A stretch of 64,000 nucleotides of DNA from Vallitalea guaymasensis (GCF_018141425.1 NZ_CP058561.1:1116001-1180000), one strand, 5' to 3'; shown: positions 46,954 to 56,567, numbered from the stretch's first letter. The notes: generated by a model from the sequence alone, not told the origin. Translations and numbers: made by a program.

Positions 46954-47670
46954 TTATGATAATTTTTCACGAATTTGAGTTAGAATCTTCTTTTCTAGCC
47001 TTGAAACTTGTACTTGAGATATACCAATCTTCTCTGCTATTTCTGTCTGAGTCTTATCTTTATAATATCTTAATATAATCAACTCCATTTCTTTTGGAGA
47101 TAACTGACTAATTACCTGACGTAATGCTATTTTATCTATCATCACTGTGTTTTCATCTGTGTTTTTTTCAAGTTTATCTATTAGAAAAATAGGATGACCA
47201 TCTCCTTGATGTATGGTTTTATAGAGAGACTCTACTTCTGCATTAGATTCCAGAGCCATTACGATCTCTTCTACTGATGTACCAATCTCATGAGATATTT
47301 CTTCTATGGTAGGTTCTCTACCTAATTTTTTATTTAAAAGATCTTTATTGATACGTACTCTATTTGCTACTTCTTTTAATGATCTACTGACTTTTATCAT
47401 CCCGTCATCTCTCATAAACCTTTTTATTTCTCCCATTATCATAGGAACCGCATAAGTTGAGAATTTTACATTATAAGATAAATCAAATTTATCAATTGCC
47501 TTTAACAACCCAATACTACCTATTTGAAATAAATCGTCCAAATCGTATCCTCTATTAGAAAATCTCTTTACAATACTCCAGATCAATCCAATGTTCTCTT
47601 CTACTATCTGTTCTCTTGCATTTTGATTTCCTTGCTGAGATTTTTTTATAAGTTCTAGTGTTTTATCCAT
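46954..47670 (-). CDS. sigF: Forespore sigma factor SigF
   Basis: A 238-residue sigma-70 family factor. Region 2 has DLFQIGSIGLLKAIDKFD and FSTYAVPMIMGEIKRF, region 3 follows, and region 4 has TQTEIAEKIGISQVQVSRLEKK. Order after spoIIAA and spoIIAB identifies SigF, the first forespore-specific factor, rather than SigG. ATG 47670 is preferred because AAGAAGG lies about nine bases upstream; the GTG nine bases earlier touches that site. Confidence 0.96.
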   Translation of the reverse strand: MDKTLELIKKSQQGNQNAREQIVEENIGLIWSIVKRFSNRGYDLDDLFQIGSIGLLKAIDKFDLSYNVKFSTYAVPMIMGEIKRFMRDDGMIKVSRSLKEVANRVRINKDLLNKKLGREPTIEEISHEIGTSVEEIVMALESNAEVESLYKTIHQGDGHPIFLIDKLEKNTDENTVMIDKIALRQVISQLSPKEMELIILRYYKDKTQTEIAEKIGISQVQVSRLEKKILTQIREKLS

Positions 47671-47683
47671 ATTCAACACCTTC

Positions 47684-48121
47684 TTAAAGCTTTTCTAAAC
47701 TCTCTAGCTTTTTCCTCATAATTATTTTTGATCCAACACCCACTTTGGATTCTACTTCCACTTCATCCATAAAAGTCTCCATGACTGTGAAACCCATTCC
47801 CGAACGTTCTAATTCAGGTTTTGAAGTAAACAGGGGTTCACGTGCTTTGTCAATATCACCAATACCTTTTCCAAAATCTTTTATTTCTATATAGACTTTA
47901 TTATCAGTAATTTTGCAATACATATAAACTTGTCCATCATATTCTTCATAACCATGTATGATTGCATTGGTTACAGCTTCTGAAACAGCTGTCTTAATAT
48001 CTGATAATTCTTCAAGTGTTGGGTCTAGTTGAGCCACAAAAGATGCAATTACCACTCTTGCAAAAGACTCATTCTGTGATTTACTGCTAAACTCTATTTT
48101 CATTTCATTTTCGTACTTCAT
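47684..48121 (-). CDS. spoIIAB: Anti-sigma F factor and kinase
   Basis: A 145-residue GHKL-type protein with [14 protein letters not shown] (N box), [15 protein letters not shown] (G1) and [13 protein letters not shown] (G2). It holds SigF inactive and phosphorylates SpoIIAA. ATG 48121 is chosen because GGGGG lies five bases upstream. It ends 13 bases before sigF begins. Confidence 0.95.
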   Translation of the reverse strand: MKYENEMKIEFSSKSQNESFARVVIASFVAQLDPTLEELSDIKTAVSEAVTNAIIHGYEEYDGQVYMYCKITDNKVYIEIKDFGKGIGDIDKAREPLFTSKPELERSGMGFTVMETFMDEVEVESKVGVGSKIIMRKKLESLEKL

Positions 48122-48220
48122 AATATCCCCCTTTATTATTACCAATATTTGTTATTTTTATATCGAATTTTAATATCTATTAATTATTTCAATAAGTTCA
48201 ATAATAATCAAATACCTCAT

Positions 48221-48568
48221 TCAGCTAATATTAGAAATATCTTTTAGTGCTTGGTCTACACCGTCATAACTATTGATTATTCTATATAAACCTGATAATT
48301 TAAAGATTCTATCCATTCTAGTATTTACGTTGGTAACAACAACATTACCTCCCATATTTTTAATGTTCTTATACCGCCCCATTATAACCCCTATTCCCGA
48401 ACTATCCATAAACTTGGTATTGGAGAAATCAAATATGACACACTTAATATTATGCTTTATTATAAGCTTATCAATCTTATCTCTGATTATTTCTGCATTA
48501 TGGTGATCGAGTTCTTCTGAAACATTTACAATTAAGTTTCTCTTAACAATTTTACATTGGGTAGACAC
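48221..48568 (-). CDS. spoIIAA: Anti-anti-sigma F factor
   Basis: A 115-residue STAS-domain protein. The phosphorylation-site region reads KFMDSSGIGVIMGRY, with Ser57 the expected acceptor. Dephosphorylated SpoIIAA frees SigF from SpoIIAB. The start is GTG 48568, with GGAGGAGG seven bases upstream; the open frame extends further up but that part overlaps the SigH promoter and adds residues unlike the family. Normal family length is about 115. Confidence 0.93.
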   Translation of the reverse strand: MSTQCKIVKRNLIVNVSEELDHHNAEIIRDKIDKLIIKHNIKCVIFDFSNTKFMDSSGIGVIMGRYKNIKNMGGNVVVTNVNTRMDRIFKLSGLYRIINSYDGVDQALKDISNIS

Positions 48569-48607
48569 TAGATTACCTCCTCCTGTAAATATTTTACATA
48601 TTTTTAT

Positions 48608-48636
48608 AAATTCTCCATTTATTTCCAATTTCCTTT
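48608..48636 (-). promoter_or_regulatory. SigH promoter of the spoIIA operon
   Basis: On the minus strand AAAGGAAAT (48636-48628), 11 bp, then GGAGAATTT (48616-48608). Both boxes match the SigH consensus RnAGGAwWW and RnnGAATww at every position with allowed spacing. It lies 40 bases before spoIIAA, as expected for a SigH-transcribed operon. Confidence 0.85.
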
Positions 48637-48826
48637 TTTTATTTGTAATTTTTTTTAAAATAAGGAATATATTATATTTTGTTTTGACTATTATCTTTTT
48701 AACCCAATATATTATTGTATAAAAAAACTGTTCCATAATATTTTTTAATAATCAATTGATAGATTAAAACTCCATCGAAATGTTTACCATAAAAATTATT
48801 ATGAAACAGCTCCTTAATTTATATTT

Positions 48827-50239
48827 TTAGTTTTTTAATTGACTCAAATAATTATTTGACCAAGTTTTGAAGCTTGATTTTGGATATTGGTCAATCAATT
48901 TCTGAAATAAATCAATTGCCTCTTTGTTATTACCCAATAATTGATGACATCTTGCTTCGTAATAAAGCAAATCATCTGCAAAATAATCATCACTGCTTGC
49001 AAATTTTGTAGCAGTCTTGAAATAAGCAACAGCCTGATTGAGATTTTTTTCTACCACAGGGCTTTTACCTCTGCTATATAATCTTGAACCCTCAGTAAAT
49101 GCATTTTTTGCCATGACAGGGTATATCTCCTGTCTTAACTTATTATATAGTTGTTTTGAATTTGACGTCAAATTCTCTGATTTAACAACATATAATTTAT
49201 TTGCTGCAGCTTCTTTGTCATTATCTAGATAAAATGCCACTGCACTTTGAAGATTTTCCAACGCTTCAAAGTTGGCTGCTTTTTCTTCATACTGTTTAGC
49301 AAGCTCATTTTTTTCATCTAAATCTAATTGTAATTTTTCCTTGTCACTATTAAGAGAATCTAATAAAGTATCATATTCATTTTCTTTGGTTAATATCTCT
49401 TTTCTCAGGTTATCAGCTTCCTTTGTCTTGCTTTTCACTTTTCCCGGTACAATCAGGAATACTGCAACTAGAAGTCCAATGACAACACCAAATATTACAT
49501 AACCAAACTGTAATACTGATGGGTTAATCCTGCTTTCTTTCTTGGGCTTAGCCTTGATTAAATAATTTTCTTGTTTTTTATCAATTGCATATATCTTCTC
49601 TTTTTCTTTGGATTCTTCTGGGTCTTGTGAGGTTATTTCTTCATAATACTTTAATGCTACATAATTACTTTTATCAATAGATAAAACTTTTAATAATATT
49701 TTTTTTGCCTTTGTCAAATTATTGTCATGTATGTAACAAAGTGCTAACAAACAATAAGCTTTTACAAAATTAGGATTAAGACTTATTACTTTTTTAAGTT
49801 GTATAACTGCTAGATCTTCGCTTTTTTGTTCAATGTATTTCAATGCCTGATTATATTTTTTAACAGCAGAATTTATTGTATCTAATTTGTGTTGATTGTG
49901 ATGAATCTTTTCAATATAATAATCAGCAATATTATTATCTTTTTGTATATTTTTACTTATTACCCACTGTTGAAGTGCAGATACAACTTCACCTATCTCA
50001 AAATATATAAGTCCTAATAAATTACGGGCATCTATATTGTTTTTATCTAATTTCAAACTTCTTTTCAATAAGCTGATAGCTCCAGTAAGATCTCTGAGCT
50101 TAGCAACTTGCAAACCTTGATTATATAGTAATTTTGAAGTATTCTGAATTTTTTCATATATATCAATTTTCAATCCACAATTAGTGCATGTATACTCATC
50201 ATTTAATTCACTACCGCATTTTAGGCATAATCTACTCAT
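48827..50239 (-). CDS. Zinc-ribbon TPR membrane protein
   Basis: A 470-residue protein. An N-terminal zinc ribbon (CLKCGSELNDEYTCTNCG, residues 5-22) and tetratricopeptide repeats (about 30-215) face the cytoplasm. One membrane segment follows (about 245-267, FGVVIGLLVAVFLIVPG), then a coiled coil (about 275-325) and further TPRs outside, including EAIDLFQKLIDQYPKSSF near the end. It is likely a scaffold for protein complexes at the membrane. Function unknown. It follows the small ORF and folC. Confidence 0.82.
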   Translation of the reverse strand: MSRLCLKCGSELNDEYTCTNCGLKIDIYEKIQNTSKLLYNQGLQVAKLRDLTGAISLLKRSLKLDKNNIDARNLLGLIYFEIGEVVSALQQWVISKNIQKDNNIADYYIEKIHHNQHKLDTINSAVKKYNQALKYIEQKSEDLAVIQLKKVISLNPNFVKAYCLLALCYIHDNNLTKAKKILLKVLSIDKSNYVALKYYEEITSQDPEESKEKEKIYAIDKKQENYLIKAKPKKESRINPSVLQFGYVIFGVVIGLLVAVFLIVPGKVKSKTKEADNLRKEILTKENEYDTLLDSLNSDKEKLQLDLDEKNELAKQYEEKAANFEALENLQSAVAFYLDNDKEAAANKLYVVKSENLTSNSKQLYNKLRQEIYPVMAKNAFTEGSRLYSRGKSPVVEKNLNQAVAYFKTATKFASSDDYFADDLLYYEARCHQLLGNNKEAIDLFQKLIDQYPKSSFKTWSNNYLSQLKN

Positions 50240-50254
50240 TATTATCTCACCACT

Positions 50255-50401
50255 CTACTTATCATCATTTTTTATTTCTCTAATCATCTCTTGTAAAATA
50301 TCGGACACATCTTTTGAATCATAAGCATATATTGATTCTTCTGCTTGTTCAATTTCCAAGCATGGTTTAAATCTTTTAATTTCTTCTTCAAAATTAATCA
50401 T
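50255..50401 (-). CDS. Small acidic protein downstream of folC (48 aa)
   Basis: A 48-residue frame from ATG 50401 (MINFEEEIKRFKP...) that overlaps the last eight bases of folC and has GAGGAGG upstream inside folC. The frame is helix-prone and rich in Glu, Lys and Ile. No family is recognised. The overlap and strong ribosome-binding site support translation coupled to folC; function unknown. Confidence 0.7.
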   Translation of the reverse strand: MINFEEEIKRFKPCLEIEQAEESIYAYDSKDVSDILQEMIREIKNDDK

Positions 50402-51701
50402 ATTGGTCCTCCTCTTTGATTTTACTTTTAATATAGCCAACCAGATATAATGAACCGATACAACATACCATTCTACCTTCCCTACTTAACTGCATTGCAT
50501 AATCAACTGCATCATGTATGTTAGCTATTGGACAAATATTATCGTAACCTAACTTTTCGCAGGATTCCTTAAGTAGATTAACGTCTGTTGCTCTATCACT
50601 ATCTATCTGAGTCAAAATCATCCTATTTATATTATTACATTTTTTCAGTTCACTAATCATTTCATTGTAAGGTTTATCTTTTAAACTAGCGTATAAAATG
50701 TTGATTTCTGTATTATCATATAAATTATTAATATTATTTACAAACATGCTGATACCCTGGGCATTATGTGCTCCATCAATTAGCATATTGTCCATTACAT
50801 ATTCCATTCTACCTGGCCACTTGAATTTTTTAAGACCTTTTAATATAGATTCTGTGTTTAGATTCATACCTTCATCTATTAATACTTCAACAGCGGTAAG
50901 TGCAATGGAAACATTAATAATTTGGTAATTTGCTATAGTGTTTAAAAAAACTTCTTCATAATTATAATACTTGTTATTTATAGAAAAATCAATGTTTTTC
51001 TTGGTTCTTTTTAAAATACTATAGTGGAAATCATTGTAACTATAAAGTTTCGATTTTTTATTTACACATTCGACATTTATTGTGTCAAATATCTCTTTTT
51101 TATCATAATATAAAACTGTAGGTCTGCCTTGTTTGATTATACCTGCTTTTTCTTTTGCAATTTCTTCTATAGTATTTCCAAGAATAGCAACATGGTCAAG
51201 TCCTATTGATGTTATTATAGTTAGTATAGGATTTTCAATTACATTGGTTGAATCTAGTCTGCCTCCTAAGCCTGTTTCTAGGATTACATAATCTACGTTT
51301 TTATTTTTATAATATACTAATGCTATGGCTACAAGTACTTCAAAAAAAGTTGGATGGTTGAAACCGTTATCTACCATATAATCTATTTTTTCTTTAATTA
51401 GGATTAGTATGTTTGTTAGGTCGTCGTTGCTTATGTTGGTGTTGTTTATTTTTATTCTTTCGTTTATTTCTACAAGGTGTGGTGATGTGAATAATCCAGT
51501 TTTGTAGCCATGTTCGCATAGTATGTATGAGAGCATTGTGCATACGGAACCTTTGCCGTTTGTTCCTGCTACGTGTATGAATTTTAGGTTGTTTTGGGGG
51601 TTATCTAATAGTTTTAGAAGGGTTTTTATGTTGTCGAGTCCTGATTTTACTCCGAATTTTGGTATATCAAGTATATATTTTACAGCTTTATTATAGTTCA
51701 A
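50394..51701 (-). CDS. folC: Folylpolyglutamate/dihydrofolate synthase
   Basis: A 435-residue Mur-ligase-family enzyme. The P-loop GTNGKGSVC is near residue 46, then FTSPHLVEINERI, LETGLGGRLDSTNV, SIGLDHVAILG and LIDGAHNAQG. It adds glutamate to folates and may also make dihydrofolate. The gene-start region has noticeably more T/G-rich codons than the rest, though the frame is intact. Confidence 0.95.
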   Translation of the reverse strand: MNYNKAVKYILDIPKFGVKSGLDNIKTLLKLLDNPQNNLKFIHVAGTNGKGSVCTMLSYILCEHGYKTGLFTSPHLVEINERIKINNTNISNDDLTNILILIKEKIDYMVDNGFNHPTFFEVLVAIALVYYKNKNVDYVILETGLGGRLDSTNVIENPILTIITSIGLDHVAILGNTIEEIAKEKAGIIKQGRPTVLYYDKKEIFDTINVECVNKKSKLYSYNDFHYSILKRTKKNIDFSINNKYYNYEEVFLNTIANYQIINVSIALTAVEVLIDEGMNLNTESILKGLKKFKWPGRMEYVMDNMLIDGAHNAQGISMFVNNINNLYDNTEINILYASLKDKPYNEMISELKKCNNINRMILTQIDSDRATDVNLLKESCEKLGYDNICPIANIHDAVDYAMQLSREGRMVCCIGSLYLVGYIKSKIKEEDQYD

Positions 51702-51862
51702 GGGTTAATACCTCCAGGGATTTATATTAAAATACATAAGTTTAAGATGCATATAGTTGTATTTTTTGACTTTTTTTGATGATTAAATTCTATATAAATG
51801 TATCATATTAGGTTGGGAGTTTCAATAGTAAAATAGATGATTGGGGTTAGTATATGGGGGCA

Positions 51863-51938
51863 GGTGGTATAGGACTCGTTTTACTTGCCTTACTCCAAGG
51901 AACGGTCTGCGTAAAACGAGTCCTATACCACCTTTTTT
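51863..51938. repeat. 22-bp perfect inverted repeat with T-run
   Basis: Arms at 51863-51884 and 51911-51932 are perfectly complementary and enclose 26 bases; six T follow. It lies in a 472-base gap between folC (starting leftward) and the XRE gene (starting rightward), so it ends no known gene. Its GC content exceeds the surroundings. It could be a palindromic mobile repeat or terminate an unseen transcript. Confidence 0.7.
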
Positions 51939-52060
51939 ATTGTGTACGTCAATTCAGGTATTTCATTGTAGTTAGTTTTTAAGAGTTCTTAGTAACCTCT
52001 CTATTCAATTCGATGTGTATCTTAATGGGGATTGTGTATAATGTTGTTGAGTTAAAATAT

Positions 52061-52132
52061 AATGTAAAGTTTGCTTGACATGAAATGTAAAGCGTGCTAT
52101 ACTTTTGGTGTGGTAAAGTTCACTTTACATTT
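52061..52132 (+). promoter_or_regulatory. XRE-gene promoter with three putative operators
   Basis: TTGACA (52075-52080), a 17-bp gap and TATACT (52098-52103). AATGTAAAG occurs at 52061 and 52084, and in inverse at the end of the stretch (CTTTACATT near 52123-52131). The copies flank and overlap the promoter, suggesting autorepression by the XRE protein. Confidence 0.75.
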
Positions 52133-52173
52133 GTTAAGAGGTAAGTATTATTTTTTACTAAAGGAGGTATTGA

Positions 52174-52377
52174 ATGGAGAATCGGATAAGGGAGTTGAGA
52201 GAAGAGTTTAGGATGACTCAGCAAGAGTTGGCTAAAAAGGTGGGGGTATCAAGGCAAACTATAATTTCTTTGGAGAATGGTAGGTATAACCCCTCTATTA
52301 ATCTGGCATTTAAGGTTTCTAAGGCCTTTGATAAATTAATAGAAGATATTTTTATTTATAATGAGGAAGAAGATTAA
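52174..52377 (+). CDS. Cro/C1-type (XRE, YozG-like) regulator
   Basis: A 67-residue DNA-binding protein that is essentially a single helix-turn-helix: REEFRMTQQELAKKVGVSRQTIISLENGRYNPS. The size and GRYNPS segment match the YozG-like group, which usually represses its own operon. AAGGAGG lies before ATG 52174. It is 21 bases from a small membrane protein gene. Confidence 0.92.
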   Translation: MENRIRELREEFRMTQQELAKKVGVSRQTIISLENGRYNPSINLAFKVSKAFDKLIEDIFIYNEEED

Positions 52378-52398
52378 TTAGTTGAAGGGAGATATTTT

Positions 52399-52806
52399 AT
52401 GAATAAATATGTTAAGAATGAGATTAAAAAGTCATTTGCTTTTATTTTAGGTGGTATCATTATTGGTGTGCTTGGTTATTTCCAAGATGGTAAGGATCAA
52501 AAAAGTTTGTATGCTCTATGTTTAGCATTTACAATTATTGGAATTGCTCAAATAGCAATTTATCTATCAGTTAGAAATAAACCTGAATACGTTGATAAAA
52601 TTAAAGCTGAAAAAGAGGAACGAAGTGTTTTTATACGTGATAAGGCAGGCAAATCTGCTTTTTGGATTACATTTGGTGCAATAGCCATATCCAGTAATCT
52701 TAGCCAGTTCACAAAATTGACTGTTGCTGATTATGGAAATATTATCCTGGTTTTAATGTGTATCGTTTACTTTTCATTTTTCTTTTATAATCTAAAGAAA
52801 TATTAG
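52399..52806 (+). CDS. Small membrane protein (DUF2178-like) paired with the XRE regulator
   Basis: A 135-residue protein with four predicted membrane segments and a cytoplasmic loop containing EERSVFIRDKAGKSAFW. This motif is typical of DUF2178-like proteins encoded next to YozG-type regulators. Function is unknown. GAAGGGAG precedes the ATG. Confidence 0.75.
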   Translation: MNKYVKNEIKKSFAFILGGIIIGVLGYFQDGKDQKSLYALCLAFTIIGIAQIAIYLSVRNKPEYVDKIKAEKEERSVFIRDKAGKSAFWITFGAIAISSNLSQFTKLTVADYGNIILVLMCIVYFSFFFYNLKKY

Positions 52807-52841
52807 AGCTTCTACTGGCTCAAGAGCGGCATATAAGTAAG

Positions 52842-53034
52842 AAGGGGCTGTCTGATAATACATTTTTTAACGTCAATATCAAGGAAGATAGACTAGGTTT
52901 AGCGGTAAGCGAAGCCATGGACGGCGTAGCTCATACCCTTTAAACAGGACGTTTAAGGGTATGAATAGCTAAACCTAGTCTATCTTCCAAAACTTTTAGC
53001 CTTCTCCAAAAAATGTATTATCAGACAGCCCCTT
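52842..53034. mobile_element. 193-bp nested palindromic element (MITE-like)
   Basis: Perfect 27-bp terminal inverted repeats (52842-52868 and 53008-53034) enclose a second perfect 21-bp inverted pair (52883-52903 and 52968-52988) and an inner 13-bp pair with one bulge (52932-52945 and 52951-52963). It has no coding capacity. The end sequence recurs at 43519. No target-site duplication is evident. It lies between converging genes and may also terminate both. Confidence 0.75.
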
Positions 53035-53083
53035 TATCACACTGCCGTTGTCTGTTTTATTACTGTCTTACTTGCTTTTATAT

Positions 53084-55729
53084 TTATTTTGCAATCAAGT
53101 TATTTAATCTTTCTTTTACTTGTTCCATCATACTTGAATATTTTTCAAGCTTTGCTTTTTCTTCGGCAACTACTTTTTCAGGTGCTTTGCTAACAAATCG
53201 TTCATTAGCTAATTTTTTATTTACACGGTCTAATTCACTTTCAAGTTTCTTTTCTTCAGCTTTCAATCTTTCTATCTCTTTTTCAATATCTACAAGTTCA
53301 GCGAAAGGCATAAATATAGTTGCATCTTCTATAACAGTCGATACTGCGTCATTATCAATACCGTCTTTGTTATTTTGAATAACTACTTCGTTAGCATATC
53401 CAAGAGTTGCAAAGAATACTTTTCCTTTTTGGAATGTATTTCTTACTTCTTCTTTATCGGATACAACAAATACTTTTGCTTTCTTTGATGGTGGTACGTT
53501 CATCTGAGCTCTTACATTTCTAATACTTCTTACAGCTTGTTTAATCAATTCGATTTCTGATTCTTCTGCTGTAAAATTCCATTCTTCTTTAAATCCTGGC
53601 CATTCAGAAACCATAATGGATTCTTCTTTATCTTGAATGAAAGTAAATATTTCTTCAGTGATGAATGGCATATATGGATGTAATAGCTTAAGTGATGTTA
53701 TTAATACATTTTTAAGTGTCCATAATGCGGCTGCTTTGGTATCATCATCATCATTGTATAATCTAGGTTTTACCATTTCAATATACCAGTCACAGAATTC
53801 TTCCCAGATAAAGTCGTATAATTTTGCTACAGCAATACCTAACTCATATTTTTCCATGTTTTCTGTAACATCTTTTACTAAAGTATTGGCTTTAGATAAT
53901 ATCCATCTATCAGCTGGTGTCAATTCATCTAATGCTACTTCTCTTTCTTCTATGTTTTCAAGATTCATTAATATAAATCTAGATGCATTCCATATTTTGT
54001 TGGCAAAGTTTCTACTAGCTTCAACTTTTTCATCGTAATAACGCATATCATTTCCAGGTGCGTTACCAGTCATTAATGTTAATCTTAGAGCATCTGCTCC
54101 GTATTGTTTAACTACTACTAATGGATCAATACCATTTCCAAGGGATTTACTCATTTTTCTTCCTTGTGAATCTCTCACAAGACCATGAATAAGTACTGTA
54201 TCAAAAGGTACTTCACCCATGAATTCCATTGAAGAAAATACCATTCTAACTACCCAAAATGGAATAATATCATATCCAGTTACCAATACATTAGTTGGAA
54301 AGAAATAACCTAATTCATCAGTATTATCAGGCCAGCCAAGTGTTGAGAAAGGCCATAATGCTGAACTGAACCATGTATCGAGTGAATCTTCATCTTGATG
54401 GAACTTGGTACCAGAACATTTAGTACATTTTTCAGGAGCTTCTTTGCTAACTATGATTTCTCCACAATCTTCACAATAGTAAGCTGGAATACGATGTCCC
54501 CACCATAACTGTCTTGATATACACCAGTCTCTAATATTTTCTAACCAATGAAGATATATCTTACCATATCTCTCTGGAACAAATTTTAAATCACCAGATT
54601 TTAGAACTCTGATTGCAGGTTTTGCCAATTCTTCCATCTTAACAAACCATTGTTGTTTTATCATTGGTTCAATAACGCTATTACATCTATCATGCATACC
54701 TACGTTGTGTGTATGTTCTTTTACTTTTACAAGTAATCCTTGTTCATCTAGGTCTTTTACCATTTGCTTTCTTGCTTCGTATCTATCTAATCCTTCATAT
54801 TTTCCACCATTTTTATTGATGGAACCGTCATCATTCATTATATTTATCTGTTCTAGATCATGTCTGAGTCCAACTTCAAAGTCATTAGGGTCATGAGCTG
54901 GTGTAATCTTAACTACTCCTGTTCCAAATTCCATATCTACATATCTATCTGCAACTATAGGTATTTCTTTATTAACTAATGGTAGAATTACTTTTTTACC
55001 AATAAGGTGGCTATAACGTTCATCATCAGGATTTACAGCTACTGCAGTATCGCCAAGCATAGTTTCTGGTCTTGTTGTCGCTATCTCAACAAAATTATCT
55101 GAACCTACTATAGGATATTTAATGTGCCAGAAATATCCATTTTTTTCTCCATGTTCAACTTCTGCTTCTGATATTGCTGTTTGACATACTGGACACCAGT
55201 TAACAATTCTAGCCCCTCTGTAGATATAACCTTTGTTGTAATATTTGATGAATACTTCTTCAACAGCCTCGGATAATCCTTCATCAAGAGTAAATCTCTC
55301 TCTGTCCCAATCACAAGATGAACCTAATTTCTTAAGCTGATCAACTATTACTCCACCGTATTCTTCTTTCCACTGCCAAGCTCGTTCTAGAAATTTTTCT
55401 CTTCCGATATCTTCTTTAGTAATTCCTTCTTCAGCCATTTTCTTTACAATTTTTACTTCTGTAGCAATACTTGCATGGTCTGTTCCTGGTTGCCATAAGG
55501 CACTGTGACCCTGCATTCTTTTGAATCTAATAAGAATATCCTGCATAGTATTGTCAAGAGCATGCCCCATATGTAGCTGCCCTGTAATGTTTGGTGGTGG
55601 AATCACAATGGAAAATGGTTTCTTAGTTCTGTCTACTTCCGCATGAAAATATTTATTGTCCATCCATTTCTGATATAATCTTCCTTCTACCTTAGAAGGA
55701 TCGTAAGTTTTATCTAAATTTTTCGCCAT
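53084..55729 (-). CDS. valS: Valyl-tRNA synthetase
   Basis: An 881-residue class I synthetase. The HIGH-type motif is HMGHAL in [15 protein letters not shown] near residue 54. An editing domain follows, with zinc-binding Cys pairs ([14 protein letters not shown]), KMSKS in [11 protein letters not shown], an anticodon-binding domain and a C-terminal coiled coil ([20 protein letters not shown]). It charges tRNA-Val and edits misactivated threonine. Preceded by a small membrane-protein gene and a valine T-box. Confidence 0.97.
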   Translation of the reverse strand: MAKNLDKTYDPSKVEGRLYQKWMDNKYFHAEVDRTKKPFSIVIPPPNITGQLHMGHALDNTMQDILIRFKRMQGHSALWQPGTDHASIATEVKIVKKMAEEGITKEDIGREKFLERAWQWKEEYGGVIVDQLKKLGSSCDWDRERFTLDEGLSEAVEEVFIKYYNKGYIYRGARIVNWCPVCQTAISEAEVEHGEKNGYFWHIKYPIVGSDNFVEIATTRPETMLGDTAVAVNPDDERYSHLIGKKVILPLVNKEIPIVADRYVDMEFGTGVVKITPAHDPNDFEVGLRHDLEQINIMNDDGSINKNGGKYEGLDRYEARKQMVKDLDEQGLLVKVKEHTHNVGMHDRCNSVIEPMIKQQWFVKMEELAKPAIRVLKSGDLKFVPERYGKIYLHWLENIRDWCISRQLWWGHRIPAYYCEDCGEIIVSKEAPEKCTKCSGTKFHQDEDSLDTWFSSALWPFSTLGWPDNTDELGYFFPTNVLVTGYDIIPFWVVRMVFSSMEFMGEVPFDTVLIHGLVRDSQGRKMSKSLGNGIDPLVVVKQYGADALRLTLMTGNAPGNDMRYYDEKVEASRNFANKIWNASRFILMNLENIEEREVALDELTPADRWILSKANTLVKDVTENMEKYELGIAVAKLYDFIWEEFCDWYIEMVKPRLYNDDDDTKAAALWTLKNVLITSLKLLHPYMPFITEEIFTFIQDKEESIMVSEWPGFKEEWNFTAEESEIELIKQAVRSIRNVRAQMNVPPSKKAKVFVVSDKEEVRNTFQKGKVFFATLGYANEVVIQNNKDGIDNDAVSTVIEDATIFMPFAELVDIEKEIERLKAEEKKLESELDRVNKKLANERFVSKAPEKVVAEEKAKLEKYSSMMEQVKERLNNLIAK

Positions 55730-55826
55730 AACTTGCCTCCTACATATTTTTGTAATTATTTTTATTCTACAAATCTTTTAATTAAGCATGATTACATGTT
55801 TTCTTACCAATAGTAAAGTTGAGTGA

Positions 55827-56045
55827 TTAACTAAATAGTACTATCATTATTACACCAACTACTACTAATAATGCTCCGATTATTCTAGTAACAATCATTC
55901 CATTATTCAACAACGCCAAAAATTCCTCATTATCGTTCTTATTCGGATTATAATCTAATTTCTTCTTATTCCTTTTATACATAAGCTTTGCACCATAAAA
56001 AATAATTGCGCCAACTACTACTAAAATAATACCTATTATTTTCAT
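55827..56045 (-). CDS. Small membrane protein between the T-box and valS
   Basis: A 72-residue protein with two membrane segments (about 3-22 and 51-70) joined by a charged loop (KRNKKKLDYNPNKNDNEE). Not recognised. It lies directly behind the valine T-box terminator and 97 bases before valS, so its transcription should be controlled by tRNA-Val charging unless another promoter is used. GAGGTGATTAA precedes ATG 56045. Confidence 0.75.
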   Translation of the reverse strand: MKIIGIILVVVGAIIFYGAKLMYKRNKKKLDYNPNKNDNEEFLALLNNGMIVTRIIGALLVVVGVIMIVLFS

Positions 56046-56079
56046 TTAATCACCTCATCAAAAATAGTTTCCTAAAAAT

Positions 56080-56350
56080 AAAAAAATCCCATCATCCAAA
56101 TAAGGACGATAAGACCGTGGTACCACCTTAATTCTTAAATGTATCAGCATAGCCAATACCAAATAAGCACTTAATAACCATTAACGGAGTCATCCGATCT
56201 ATCCTACTATAATTTCAGATAAATTGCTAAAAAGCTACCTTCTGTTTGTCATATCATAGAAAATTTCTCAGCTACCTGAACTAAGTTCAAAGTAATTTTC
56301 CTCTCTGTAAGCCGTATCAAACATACTCCTCTTTCTCACTGCATTTATAC
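56080..56350 (-). promoter_or_regulatory. Valine T-box riboswitch
   Basis: Read on the minus strand. Stem I has GAGGAGTA near 56322 and the AG-bulge CAGAGAGG. A TGTTTG/CAAACA helix is followed on its 3' side by GAAGGTAGC, with candidate specifier GUA (Val, 56238-56236). The T-box AAGGTGGTACCACGG is at 56129-56115; its TGGT implies discriminator base A, as in tRNA-Val. The terminator stem (56110-56104 with 56097-56091) and T-run (to about 56080) follow. Uncharged tRNA-Val should prevent termination. Confidence 0.88.
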
Positions 56351-56567
56351 TATCTATTACTAATTATATTATATGGTATTATAATATTTTTTGTTTGTCA
56401 AGGCTATTTTATTTTTATCTTTTCTTCACATATATAATAAAAACGCCGAACCCAGCTTTTTGCTCAGGACGAGCAAGTTGCTGGCGTAACATATACATAT
56501 ACTATTTTGCTAATGCCACGTCAGAACAAAACTATTTTTTTGACTTGCACCCAAAAATAATTTTTAA
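56351..56567. other. Gene-free gap with a GC-rich hairpin
   Basis: No gene seen. Bases 56443-56487 form a compound hairpin: ACGCC/GGCGT at the base, CAGC/GCTG, and TGCTC/GAGCA at the top around AGGAC. The stretch is clearly richer in GC than its surroundings. Confidence 0.5.

Noticed and set aside
56230-56262. Asp (GAC) or Met (AUG) codon as T-box specifier
   Set aside because: These triplets fall within the upper helix region above the specifier loop. Asp would also need TGGC in the T-box rather than TGGT, and the downstream synthetase is valS.
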